Program-made: the position numbers and the translations under genes
Source of the DNA: Hevea brasiliensis
Taxonomy: Eukaryota; Streptophyta; Magnoliopsida; Malpighiales; Euphorbiaceae
DNA: 64,000 nt
Direction: 5' to 3'
Assembly: GCF_030052815.1 (NCBI RefSeq)
Contig: NC_079499.1
Span: 82,127,183 to 82,191,182, forward strand
Shown: piece after piece, positions 21,422-33,463 of the stretch
How positions within the stretch are numbered: the first letter of the stretch is position 1
Layout of the letters: each line of letters opens with the position of its first letter
Notes under the pieces: model-generated
The model's database searches: none
Told to the model about the DNA's origin: nothing
Seen by the model: only the letters and a program-made list of their open reading frames with translations

Positions 21422-24400
21422 TGTGACACCCCTTACCCGTCTACAGCACAGCCGAGTAAGATATATCACACAGTGTACCGGAACACCATTTTTTATTTCA
21501 ATCTTTTTTTTTATTCTTTCTTAATTTGTTTCTAATTGTTATGAAGTGCAATTTGTGAAATATAACTCATTTATTAAAATTATAAATTTATTTGAGGTTT
21601 TAAAAATTTTATAGAAAATTCGGCAGAGTACTGGCTAAAAATGGAGAAAACAGTTCTTCGGAACCTGTGAAAAACACTTCCAATAATCATTTTCAATCAT
21701 TCTCAAACTCCAATAACCATCAACATGGTCTCAACATTAGCAATCATTTCAAATTCTCAACATTAATCCATAATTTCATTCAAATTCAAAATCAACTAAA
21801 ATTTCATGAAGATATTCTCAAATTATATTAATTAACAAAATTCTTAAAAATATGTACATCAACATATGATTACATAAATTTACTATTTACATGAGTTCAT
21901 AATTTACAAATCACAAACTACTACCTATTACAAAATGCAAAAACATAATTTCAAAAGGGACCTAAAGGTCCTACCACTGATGCACTGTAGATGAGAGGTG
22001 ACTCTGACTCTAGGCAGATCTGTGACCTCACCCAGTCTATGGTCTGCTGGGCTCTCTATCTATCTCTCCAGAACCTACGTGTGGCAAAAAGCGATGCGCT
22101 AAGCAATAATGCTTAGTGGTGCTAATAATAAAATAAAAAGAACTAATAGAAAAAAAAATATGCAGTGCATGTTCTGATGTCTTATGCCGATAATTTTTCG
22201 ATCACTATTAGTAATCTTATTTATTTTGTACTTGTTATATTCATAATTTCATTAAATTTATTCACTTTCATTTTTGGTTGCCCAAGTAACCTATACTGGA
22301 TGACTGAACTGGATAAATGGGTAAACTGGCACTAGATATCATGTACCTTGAGCCTTCACGCCATCGGTCACATATGTATCTCTCGGTGTGCAACAGAATA
22401 GCTAATAAGCTATAATAAACATTAGGCACAAGCCTAAGTATCATCACAATGTCAGAATGGCTAAAAGCCATAAAATCACAGATTGGCATAATGCCATTTG
22501 CAGTACTGCTAACCGAACCCTATTAGCATGCCAACCTATCCAAACCAATCTTGCTAGGTGTACTAGGGCATTTTACACTTTTAAAATTTTCAATTCTTGA
22601 AATTTAAGTTTAGGCGTTACTATTCATTTCATTAGTCAACTAAATTGCTGACTTTTGCATAGACAATAGGTACATTGGTTCTAATACTCCCAACATACCA
22701 CATTTTGCATTCTAAAGTTGTTGGTATTGATTGCCAATACCATTTCTAAGCTTAGTGCTAGTTGTTCAAAATTTTCAGATTTTAAGCCTTGTGTTTACTA
22801 TTCCATTGGTCATTTTTACAGTAGGAATTTGGCAAAATTGTCTTCATGAAAGTTATTCCTTATTTTGTCTAGTTACATTTCTTTTTTTGAATCACTCCAT
22901 TAGGAGTTTTGTCGTTCAAGTTATGGCCTAAACACCATAACTGGCCGGATTGGACAGAATCCAAAATTGTGGGCAAAACTGGTTCTGCCAGATTTGGTAA
23001 CCTAAGTTGGTTGGCAACTAGGTTATGGTCAGAATTTGGATTTATGTTCTTCATAAAAGTTGTAGTTCTATCTCTCAGATTTCTTTTGGTAAAATCTCAG
23101 GTCAATTGGACCTTTCTACACTGAGTTATGACCAAATCAATAAATACTATTCATTTGGTCATTTTGCCCAGGCAAAATGCAGGTCACCCGGATTAGGGCA
23201 ATTTTTAGGTCAACTTGATTTGGTTTTCTAGGTAAAGTTTCTTCACCAAAATTGTGTCATTATGTGTCTAGTTTCATTTCCAATTGGCTTTGCACCAATT
23301 GAACCTCTACAACTCTAGTTACTGCTGCCCAAACCTGTTGGACGCATGGTCAGTCCTGCAGGTCAGCCAAGGCAGCAACACTAACTTCAATTCCCACTAC
23401 ACAAACCACTTCATTTCTCATTCACACATAACCAAATGGTCACTAATTGACCATTAAAACTTACTTTCACCATTGCATGATCAAAGTCTCAATTTCATGC
23501 TCAAACCCTAACTCCAATTTCTAATTCATGGCATACACACACCAAACTCATATCAAATCACTTTATCCATCATCTATACTCATCAATAACATAATTAAGC
23601 CACTTAATTTCATCAAAAACCAACAATCCTTAAACTTTGTCATGGCTATCAAATTTAGAGATTTCATTTACTCAAGTTTTTCTTTTAATTTCACACAATT
23701 TCTACTTGATTTAGCATGCTTACAAGATTAAAGAAAGAAAAGAAATTGTTTAGTGCACTAACCTTGAATTGGATACTGTTTGGGCTTGTTACAACTTCAA
23801 TTTTTCTTCAAATTTCTGTTGCCTAAAGCTTCCTCAAAGTGCTACGTTAATTTTTTGTGAAGAAGGCTAGGGTTTTTATGGTAAAATTGCGTGGGATATA
23901 AGCTTTGAGAAAGCTTTAATGGTGGAAAAGGTTTAGGGAAGGGTTTCAGCTGGCTGAAACAAGGGAGGAAGATAATTGATTTTTTTGAAATTTTATCTCC
24001 TTTTAATTGTTTTAATGTGTGCTTGTTGAATTCTAATTGGCCCACAAAATTTATTGCATCATGCTTGCATATGCATGATGTCATAATTGGGTATTTGATT
24101 CTATTTTCTTTTTTTTTCTTTTTTACTCAATTTCAATTTAATTTTTAACAATATTTATTCATATTTTATGTCATAATAATTATTTACTTAACTGGACAAG
24201 TAGGCCAAAAATCATCTCTGAAGACGAATGACCAAAATGCCCTTCGTTTGGCTTAACAAACTAAAATTGTTTATACCGATTGAAAAATTTTCGTAAGCAT
24301 TTTCTTGGCATTCTAATGCCATAGGAACTTCAATGACCCTTCTCTGGAGTCTCAAAAATTATTTTATGAATTTTCCCTCGGGTCTAGGGCTCCTAGTTGC

Positions 24401-24626
24401 GAGAACCGCAACTTTTCACTAGGTTACTTATCACTATGGTACCGGCTCATTTAACTTGGTTGTATATTATTTATAAAATTTTTCCTAAATTTTTCTTATT
24501 AATATTTGAGTTAATTATGATTTCTCACTTTAGTTTAAATATTCTTCTAGACGTTATAGCTATCCGGACCAACACCAGTCACCGGAACAGTAGAATGCAC
24601 AGAGTTGCTGCAGGGAGGGTGTTACA
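21422..24626 (-). repeat. Element B 3' LTR, 3,205 bp
   Basis: TGTGACACCC...GGGTGTTACA. It includes the double hairpin at 22075-22122, the conserved core block near 22300-22400, and a decayed 5S-like block at 24401-24460 (GTGATAAGTAACC in place of GCGATGGGTAACC). It keeps about 226 bp (22235-22460) lost from the 5' LTR. Confidence 0.93.
22075..22122 (-). other. Paired stem-loops in B 3' LTR
   Basis: In sense, GCACCACT is followed by CTAAGCA-TTAT-TGCTTAG (7-bp stem) and then a second GC-TTTTT-GC hairpin with decayed outer pairs, ending ACGTAGGT. The 5' LTR copy is at 52051-52098. Confidence 0.6.
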
Positions 24627-24639
24627 ACTCTTCCCCTCT
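24627..24639 (-). other. Element B polypurine tract
   Basis: Minus-strand AGAGGGGAAGAGT directly before TGTAACACCC; identical in D (57421-57433). Confidence 0.85.
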
Positions 24640-24648
24640 AATTTAAAT

Positions 24649-26541
24649 TTCATCCTCGAAATTTACCTGATGCAAACAGTTGAGGGAACTGTTGCCTCAT
24701 CGTCTCTTCACTTTCGCAAGTTGCCTCCTCAGTGTTGTGGTGCCTCTAAAGCACTTTTACCAGTGGAATCTGCTTATTTCTCAACTCTTTCACTTCCCGA
24801 GCTAGGATCCGTATGGGTTCTTCTTCATATGTCAAATCCGGTTGTACTTCAATTTCTTCCATGGAGATGACATGTGAAGGATCTGAGCTGTATCTTCTTA
24901 GCATAGATACGTGGAACACATTGTGGATCTTGTCCAGCTCTGGTGGTAAAGCTAGCCTGTAGCCCACTGGACCCACACGTTCAATGACTTCATATGGGCC
25001 AATGAACCTAGGGCTTAACTTACCTTTTCTTCCAAATCTCAGTACCTTTTTCCACGGTGACACCTTGAGGAACACTTTGTCGCCAATTGCATATTCTATT
25101 TCTTTTCTCTTCAGGTCGGCATAGGATTTTTGTCTGTCTGAGGCAACCTTCAGATTGGCTTTGATTAGTTTTACCTTCTCCTTAGTCTGTTTCACCAGGT
25201 CTGGGCCTACCAGTTTGTCTTCACCCAATTCAGTCCAGCACACTGGAGTTCTACATTTTCTCCCATATAGTGCTTCATACGGGGCCATTTGGATGCTAGC
25301 TTGGTAGCTATTGTTATATGCAAATTCTGCCAGTGGGAGGTATCTATCCCAACTTCCCTCAAATTCAATGACACAACTCCTCAGCATATCCTCAAGGACC
25401 TAACATATATTTCATGTTATTATTATCATTTCAGTTCAATATTTGTATTAGTTCAATTGGTTTCAATTATTTACCTGGATTACTCTTTCTGATTGTCCAT
25501 CTGTCTGAGGATGGAAAGCTGTGCTGAAGTGGAGTTGTGTACTTAAGGATTCATGCAACTTCTTCCAGAATCTCGATGTAAACCTTGGGTCTCGATCAGA
25601 TATGATGGAAAGTGGAATTCCATATAGTCTAACTATCTCACTAATATACAATTCTGCTAACTTCTCCAGTGAGTAGTCAGTCCTAAATGGTAAAAAATGT
25701 GCTGACTTTGTCAATTTATTTACTATCACCCATACTACATCATGCTTCTTCTGGGTGAGAGGTAGACCACTTACAAAATCCATGGTGACTCGATCCCATT
25801 TCCATTCAGGTATGCGCATAGGCTATAGCAAACCCGATGGAACTTGATGTTCTGCCTTGACTTGCTGACATGGCAAGCATTTAGTCACATAGTCAGCTTT
25901 GTCCTTCTTCATACTAGGCCACCAATAATGAAGTTTCAGATCATGATACATTTTTGTACTTCCTGGATGCATAGCATAAACACTGGTGTGTGCCTCTTTC
26001 TGGATACTGGCCTTCAATTCCCTACCATCTGATGCACATAATCTTCCTTTGTAGTACCTTTGTAGTACAGACACCCATCTGTTTTCAGCTCATAATCAGT
26101 TGCTTTCCCTTCTGAGATTTTGCTCATAATAGTCATTTACTTTTCATCTACCTTTTACCCATCTAAAATCTGCTGTAGCAGGTTTGGCCTCACTTGCAAC
26201 TTAGCCAAAATAGCTCTATCTCGAACCAAGGATAGACGGGCATTCAATGATCTCAAAGATGTGATGAATTTTCTGCTTAAAGCATTAGCAACAACATTTG
26301 CCTTCCCAGGACGGTAGTCAATCACACAATTATAGTCCTTCAGGAACTCAATCCATCGCTTCTGTCTAAGGTTGAGCTCCTTGTGGGTTGGCAAGTATTT
26401 CAGGCTTTTGTGGTCTGTGTAAATGTAACACTTTTCACCATACAAGTAGTGCCTCCATATCTTCAGTGTGAAGATAATTGCTGCAAGTTCTAGATCATGG
26501 GTAGGGTAATTCTGTTCATGTGGCCTTAGCTGCCTGGAAGC
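24649..26541 (-). pseudogene. Element B RNase H (C-terminal part), integrase and chromodomain
   Basis: In sense: RNase H end ([24 protein letters not shown]) from 26541; integrase zinc finger H-H-CX2C (HTSVYAMHPG...KCLPCQQ, about 25850-25990); catalytic core with D in VTMDFVSG, D in ISDRDPRF and E in GQSERVIQ, all present; then a 75-bp AT-rich interruption (25400-25474); then YEALYGRKC, GRKGKLSPRF and a chromodomain (RNKQIPLVKVL...EEAT) ending near 24680. Stops include TAG in place of W in VLW (near 24744) and one near 25821. The N-terminal part of RNase H lies across element A at 39152 onward. Confidence 0.9.
25400..25474 (-). other. Candidate 75-bp spliceosomal intron in element B integrase
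   Basis: In sense the sequence reads GAGTAATCCAG, then GTAAATAATTG ... ATATATGTTAG, then GTCCTTGAGG. Removing the GT...AG segment joins SERVIQ to VLEDMLR, the uninterrupted wording in element A (SERVIQILEDML, near 31190), in phase 0. The segment is AT-rich, has an in-frame TGA if retained, and is flanked by AGGT on both sides. It could instead be a small insertion with a 4-bp duplication; the splice interpretation is inference. Confidence 0.55.
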
Positions 26542-26546
26542 ATAAG
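26542..26546. repeat. Target-site duplication ATAAG of element A (left)
   Basis: ATAAG here and at 39147-39151; joining the flanks restores the RNase H reading of element B across the site. Confidence 0.95.
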
Positions 26547-27140
26547 TGTCACACCCTACCCCTCTGTAAGGTATAACATGATCCCGTAGTATACCTAATG
26601 AATTACCCACTTCGTCTACTGATAACCCATTAAATACACTACTAGGGATTTTAAAACTTTTCTTACTTCTTTTTACAGTGGTGAGCACTATTTACAGGTG
26701 TTAAAATTTTTTTGAACTGAAGTGAAACAGCTAACACATTTGAATTGTTAGGAATTTCTGTAAAATTTTTAGCGAAGTGTCCTCTGTATTTTGAATAAAA
26801 CAGTTCTTCAAAAACCTGTAAAATGCACTTCAAATATATTTCTCAACCTCAAACTCTAACATTTAATCAACATAATATATTTCTCAACTCAAATCCACAA
26901 TAATTTTTCAAAGGCTGAGATAAAGAAATACAGTACAAATTTTACAAGCCAAAATAACTCATAATTTATTTTACAACTTCAATGTACATTTTAATTTACA
27001 ACTACTCAAAACCAAAAACACTATATACATACAGTGAACATACATTATAATACAAAATGCAAAATACGGTATACTTAATATACCCGATGATCTCTCACTG
27101 ACTGTACTAGCAGCCTAGTCTGCTGCCCTGTCAGTCTGTC

Positions 27141-27193
27141 TACCTGCGACAGCAATGAAAAGCTATCGCTGAGTCAATGTCTCAGTGGTGCAC
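27141..27193 (-). other. Paired stem-loops in A 3' LTR
   Basis: Sense order: GCACCACT, a CTGAG/CTCAG hairpin, a GCGATAGC/GCTGTCGC hairpin (8 bp with one T-G), then CAGGT. The better-preserved copy is at 35881-35932. Confidence 0.6.
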
Positions 27194-27445
27194 AACATTA
27201 ACTAAATACAACTTTAAATCACAAATCATAAATCATATAAATAGTGGATACATAAAACCATAGTTAAATTCAAGACAATGAATGTCATAAAGAATTTAAA
27301 CTCCATTTCACAATCTCACAATAAATCTCAATGGTCAAAACATGATTAAATTCAAAAGACAGTGAATGTCAATAAGAATTTAAACTCCATTTCACAATCT
27401 CACAATACATATTAATAAATCACACAGCTTAATCATGTTCCAAAG

Positions 27446-27520
27446 TTCAATTCATCCCAAAAGCCGATGGCTAATGAGGTATACAATTCGTCCCAAAAGC
27501 TGATGGCTAATGAGGAATAA
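27446..27520. repeat. Two-copy repeat of about 37-40 bp in A LTR
   Basis: Two tandem imperfect copies containing TCCCAAAAGC and GATGGCTAATGAGG, each with an AGCC-ATC-GGCT type mini-hairpin in sense. A matching copy lies near 36187-36260. Confidence 0.7.
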
Positions 27521-30180
27521 CATAGCTAGCTAGCAATAATATGAGTACTCATTCTATTCGTCCTCAACAGGCACACACCTTAACACTTCTGCCAGAGAGG
27601 GAATTCAATTCGTCCCACTAGACAAGCTAGCGAGGACTACAATCAATATACATGATAGCTGTGGTTTCAAACTATTTCCAATGCTTTTCAATCAATAAGT
27701 ATCCATCAATATCATTCAAACAATTTTTCACAGTTTCAAACCATTTACAATGTTTTTCAAGCAATAAGTATCCATTCAAACACATTTCCACAATTTAAAA
27801 CAATAATGTACAAATAGTCATAATTCATTTCAATTGAAAAATTCAAAAGAAATAGCTGTTGTGCACAAACCTCTGATAATTGTCTCCTGGTCTTGACTCA
27901 GTGTTTTCTTCCCTTTCCCTGAGTCTTTGCCAACTGAGAAACACAATTTGAAGTGCTTCAGTACTCATTTAAACTGTCTCTAACGATAATGCTTGATAAT
28001 TAATTCACTAAATTTTATTATTTGCTTAGTCAATCTAATATGTCGACCCTCGATGCATTCTAGGTAAATTAGGTTTTAATGTTACTAACATGTCACATTC
28101 AATGGTCTTTAGGGTTGGTACATGTTACCAAATTCATTTCCATGTATTTTGCATTTTATTGTAATTTGTTGGATTCCGGGATATTAGTTTGTCCTAGCTG
28201 GATGACCTAATTCCCTCGGTTTTCGATTTTTTTGTCAAAACTACAAACTTGTCGATCTACGTCTTATTGCACACGAGGCAAAATTTCAGGTTATTCTGAG
28301 TTTACTAGACCAAGTTATGGTCATTTTACTATTGCTGGTCAAAATGCATCAAAATTGGTCATTTTAGGTCATTTTAGGTTTGGCCAGTTTTTGGACCTGA
28401 ACTTGTGCAAGCTATTTGACTTGCTTATGGTAATTTTTGGGCTTTGGTGTCTTCATAAGACTTGTAGATATAGGTCTTAACTATTCATGGTCAAAAGTTC
28501 AGGTCAATTGGACCTGTTTTGAGTGAGTTATAATCAAAACACTAACTGCTGCCCAAATGGTCAATTTTCAGGCCTTAATTGCACTAATCCGGATTTGGTC
28601 ACTTTTCAAGTTACCTTACAAGCAGAATTTTGGTAAGCTTTCTTCATGAAAGTTGGCACATTTTGTGCCTAGTTTCACCTCCAATTGATCTCATACCAAT
28701 TGGAGCCACACACTTAAGGTTCTAGGCCCAAAACCTAAATTGCCCTATTGCATTTTCTTCATTACTCATCAAAGGTCACTTTTAGCATTTACCAAACTCC
28801 ACATTCATGCCAATTTTGGTTTGTACCATAATCTAAACACATTTCACAACATATTATTGGTCATTTTGGCAGCTTATAATCACACTCAACATGCTCCATA
28901 TAGTGCAGAATTTTTCAAACTCAATTACAACAATTTAATCACCTAATCATAACATATAACTTCTCCACTATCATAACATATAACTTCACCACTATCTTAC
29001 ATACACATTTGGCAAAATTTAGGACCACAATTCATCAAACAACTTCATGAATTCTAGCACTCTTCAAGAAGTTAACAAGCTGCCAAATTTGTAAAGCTTC
29101 CATAATTGCCTTCAAGCTCAAATTTTCACTTGGTCCACCATCACATATACATGAGGTTAACTTACTAAAATTTTAAACCATATTAGTCAACATTAATTCT
29201 CCACAATACATGTAAGAATTGTTTATTTAGTATATAATTTCATGGCTGTCCATTTAGACATTCACGCATAGAATTTCAAACTCAACATAAATTTCAACTC
29301 AAGTGTTCAACTTTAACACACACCAATAATTAACCTACTAAAACTTTTATTCACTTTAATCAACATCAATACCCATCAATTTCATGTGAAAATAGTTCAA
29401 ACTCTTTAATTACCATGGCTGCCTAAACTAATACATAATCATAACTCACCAAAAACTCAAAATTTCTTCATCAATTTATTTATCTCAAGCTTCCCATAAA
29501 CTTTACTTAAGAAAGAAAACATTTTAAACACTTACCTATTGTTGGGGCTTGTTAAATCTTCACCAAAATCCCTTGAATTTAGTATCTATTTCTTCCTTGT
29601 GATGTGGGGATCAAAGTTAGTGAAGTGACTTTGGTGTTTGAGTTGGAAATGGTGGAGGTTTAGGAAGCTTGAACCATTTCGGCTATGGAGGTTTTGGAGA
29701 GCTTCATTTTGGCATGGAGGTGGTTAAGGTTGAAGATGAAGTGTTAGTGGATTTACACCTGCCCACTTAATAGATTATTTAACCCCATAGTGCTCCACTC
29801 ACCATAAGTTAATAATATTATATGTTTAAAGTGTTAATTACTCAAATTATACCCCATTTTTGCAATTTACATTAGGTACCACCAATTTAATTTTTCATGA
29901 CATTTTAAAAATATAATATCATGTATTTTTAATGGACATTTAGGTCAAAATACAACTCGGGGTGTCAAATGACCACAATGCCCCTGTTCGGGTTGCATTC
30001 CCAATTTTTCGGTAACACCAGGTTTTGTCCGTTTTTCGATTTCTCTCTTTTCTTTGTACTAATTAATTAATTTTTTTTTGATATTTCTAATGGTATTTAT
30101 ACTTCAATAGGGGTCTATTTAAGTCCTAAAAATATTTTCCAGGGTTCCCCGTGGTCCAAGGCTAGTCAACGGTCCACGCC

Positions 30181-30232
30181 GCGACTTCCCGGTGCGGTCA
30201 CCCATCGCTAGGGTTTTCGGCTCACTTAACTT
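30181..30232 (-). promoter_or_regulatory. 5S-like block in A 3' LTR
   Basis: Sense: AGTTAAGTGAGCC, then GCGATGGGTGACC (core 30196-30206), five bases, then GGGAAGTC. C-box and tail match the plant 5S gene with one extra base between them. A TATTTTTAGG T-run, a possible Pol III stop, lies about 60-70 bases further in sense. Confidence 0.65.
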
Positions 30233-30407
30233 GGTTATATTTCTTTGCTATTATTTTTCCTTTGTTTTTATTGTATTTTCTTTTCTTGTATTTCATTATT
30301 TTATGTCTCCCCACTCATATCGAAGTGTAGTTCTAGGCATCCTAGCTGTCCGGACAACACTGGTCACAGGAGCAGTAGAACGCACTACCGAACTTAGGGG
30401 CGTTACA

Positions 30408-30422
30408 ATTCTCCCCCCCTTA
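30408..30422 (-). other. Element A polypurine tract
   Basis: Minus-strand AAGGGGGGGAGAAT immediately before TGTAACGCC. Confidence 0.9.
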
Positions 30423-30454
30423 AAATAAATTTCGTCTCAAAATTTTACCTGGCA

Positions 30455-31462
30455 TTAGTATCTGAACAGCTGTGGGTGCTGTCTCCTCATATCCTTTTCA
30501 CGTTCCCAAGTCGTTTCCTAGCCTGAATGATGGTTCCACAGCACTTTAACCAGGTGTATCTGTTTATTCCTCAGCTGCTTCACCTCATAAGCCAGAATTT
30601 CTATGGGTTCTTCCTCATAGGAGAGGTCTGGATTTACCTCAATCTCTTCAACTGATAGTACATGAGATGGGTCAGATATGTACCTTCTTAACATGGATAC
30701 ATGGAAGACACTGTGTATCCTTGCTAACTCCGGAGGTAATGCTAACCGATATGCCAAAGGACCCACTCTTTCTAGAACCTCATATGGTCTGATGAAACGA
30801 GGACTCAGTTTCCCCTTTCTGCCAAATCTCATAATCCTCTTCCAAGGAGAAACTTTGAGGAATACCTTATCACCCACTGCATATTCAATATCTCTTCTCT
30901 TCAGATCAACATAGGACTTCTGACGGTCTGATGCAGCCTTAAGTCTATCTCTGATCAATCTGATCTTTTCCTCTGTCTGCTGAACAATTTCTGGCCCAAT
31001 CATCTTCCTTTCACCTACTTCATCCCAACATAAGGGAGTTCTACACTTTCTGCCATACAAAGCTTCATATGGAGGCATCCTAATGCTTGATTGGTAGCTT
31101 TTGTTATAAGCAAACTCAATAAAAGGCAAGTGTGTATCCCAACTACCTTCAAACTCAATCACACAAGCCCGTAGCATATCCTCCAATATCTGAATTACCC
31201 TTTCAGACTGGCCATCTGTATGTGGGTGGAATGCTGTGTTGAAGTTCAATCTAGTTCCTAGGGCTCTCTGAAGACTACCCCAGAATCTAGAAGTGAACCT
31301 AGGATCTCTGTTAGACACAATTGATGTTGGCGCTCCATGCAGTTTTACAATCTCATATATGTACAATTTGGCTAATCTTTCCAAGCTATAGTCCATCCGA
31401 ACTGGCAAAAAGTGAGCAGACTTGGTCAATCTGTCAACTATAACCCATACTGCATCATGACT
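30455..31462 (-). pseudogene. Element A integrase catalytic core and chromodomain
   Basis: From the break at 31463 (TAG; RT-NSHD context) the frame is open for 303 residues (31429-30518): TKSAHFLPV, the second catalytic position in IVSNRDPRF, and E in GQSERVIQ. The aspartate expected at SDRD is N here (31310-31312), which should abolish integration. YEALYGRKC and RKGKLSPRF follow, then the chromodomain (EEPIEILAYEVKQLRNKQ, VKVLW). A TAG at 30515-30517 precedes ETTWEREKDMRRQHPQLF, ending with TAA at 30455. The chromodomain normally directs insertion to marked chromatin. Confidence 0.92.
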
Positions 31463-31465
31463 ATT

Positions 31466-32410
31466 CTATGTCCTTGGAAGTCCTGTAATAAAATCCATAG
31501 TTATCCGCTCCCATTTCCACTCTGGTACTGGCAATGGATGTAACAAACCAGCTGGAACTTGATGTTCTGCCTTTACTTGCTGACAAGTTAGGCACTTGGA
31601 AACAAATTCAGCTATATCTCTCTTCATACCCCTCCACCAGTAATGCTCTTTCAGCCCTCTGTACATTTTAGTTCCACCAGGGTGCATAGCAAAAGGAGAC
31701 TCATGTGCTTCCTTCATAATGATCTGTCTCAATTCCACATCATTAGGAATGCACATTCTGCCCTGATGTAGCAATAAACCATCGTCTTTCACAAAAAATT
31801 CAGGTTTCTTGCCCTGCTGGACTTCTTTCAGTAGCTTCTGATATTTTTCATCACTCTGAGCAGCCATTCTGATTTGATCAATCAACACTGGCTGTACATG
31901 CCATGCAACTACTGTCTGTCCCTCATCATCAATCTCTAAACTGGCATGCTGTGTTTTCAATTCATATACCATGGACAAAGGAGAAACTCTGAGACTTGCC
32001 ATAGTCTTGCGACTTAAGGCGTCAGCCACCACATTTGCTTTCCCTGGCTGATAGTCTATTAAACAATCATAATCTTTAATCAGTTCTAACCATCTCCTCT
32101 GCCTCAAATTCAATTCCTTTTGGGTGCCTAAGTACTTCAAGCTCTTGTGATCTGTGTAAATGTAACATTTCTCCCCATACAAATAGTGTCTCCAGATCTT
32201 CAGAGCAAAAACAATAGCTGCTAGCTCCAAATCATGTGTTGGGTAGTTCCTCTTATGCGGTTTCAACTGGTGTGATGCATTAGCAATGACATTCTGATCT
32301 TGCATCAGTACACAGCCTAACCCATTGTGAGAAGCATCACTATAAACTGTGTATTCTTTACCCGGAGTAGGTAAAGTAAGGACTGGAGCTTCAGTCAAAC
32401 ACCTCTTCAA
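31466..32410 (-). pseudogene. Element A RNase H and integrase zinc finger
   Basis: 314 open residues. RNase H acidic residues lie in [42 protein letters not shown] and VVADALSRK. Integrase HHCC finger follows ([15 protein letters not shown]...[12 protein letters not shown]), and the first catalytic aspartate is in [10 protein letters not shown]. It ends at TAG (31463-31465) and is separated from RT by a TAG at about 32420. Confidence 0.93.
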
Positions 32411-32422
32411 CTCATCAAAACT

Positions 32423-33460
32423 CTACTGACATTTATCTGTCCACTGGAATTTTACATCTTTCCGAAGTAGCTTGGTCAGTGGAGAAGATAACATAGAAAA
32501 CCCTTTCACAAACCGACGGTAATATCCAGCTAAACCCAGAAAACTGTGAATTTCTATGATATTCCTGGGCAGCTTCCAATTAAGGATAGCTTTTACCTTG
32601 CTGGAATCTACCTTGATCCCTTCAGCTGACACAACATGTCCTAAGAAGGAGATTTCTCTCAGCCAAAATTCACATTTCGACAATTTGGCGTATAGCTGTT
32701 TCTCTCTTAAAGTCTGCAGTACAATCTGCAGATATCTGTCATACTCCTCTGCATTCCTCGAATATATCAAAATATCATCAATAAACACCACCACAAACTG
32801 GTCGAGATATGGTCTGAAGATAGTGTTCATCAGATCCATAAAAGTAGCTAGAGCATTTGCTAACCTGAATGGCATTACTAGAAACTCATAGTGGCCATAC
32901 CGAGTTCTGAAAGCAGTTTTTGGAATACTCTGCTCTTGCACCTTCAACTGATAATAACTAGATCGCAAATCAATTTTGGAGAATACAGCTGCACCCTTCA
33001 ACTGATCAAACAGATCATCAATGCGAGGTAATGGATATCTGTTCTTTATTGTCACCTTATTCAACTGTTGGTAATCAATACATAAGCAGAGGGTGCCATC
33101 TTTCTTCTTAACAAACAATACTGGTGCTCCCCAAGGTGACACACTAGGTCGGATGAAGCCCTTTTCAATTAGTTCTTGCAACTGTGCCTTCAACTCCTTC
33201 AACTCTGCTGGTGCCATTCTGTATGGTGTTATGGAGATTGGATCCACACCAGGCATAACATTAATTTCAAACTGCACTTCTCTTTCCGGAGGTAATCCTG
33301 GCAATTCATCAGGAAACACATCTGGAAAGTCATATACTGTAGGGATGTCTTTCAATGCTGGACTCCCCACTTGGGTGTCTACCACATGTGCCAAGTATGC
33401 TTCACACCCCTTTATGATCAATTTTCTGGCTAGTGCAGCCGAAATGATGTTTGATGGCAA
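32423..33460 (-). pseudogene. Element A reverse transcriptase
   Basis: 345 residues covering all RT motifs: [32 protein letters not shown], the catalytic FIDD (32774-32785) and [14 protein letters not shown]. The motif usually [12 protein letters not shown] reads [12 protein letters not shown], so conserved G and P are lost. The downstream connection domain ([15 protein letters not shown]) is present. TAG stops bound it at 33461 (GER-LLPSN) and at 32420. Confidence 0.93.
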
Positions 33461-33463
33461 TAG

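Larger units (their letters stand above)
26547..30407 (-). repeat. Element A 3' LTR, 3,861 bp
   Basis: TGTCACACCC...GGCGTTACA, adjoining the polypurine tract at 30408. Contains paired stem-loops at 27141-27193, a two-copy repeat at 27446-27520 and a 5S-like block at 30181-30232. Confidence 0.95.

Noticed and set aside
30181..30232. A real 5S rRNA gene or Cassandra TRIM element
   Set aside because: Only the internal-control-like part is present, the 5' half of 5S is absent, and the block is embedded in 3.9-4 kb LTRs with gag and pol, not a small TRIM.
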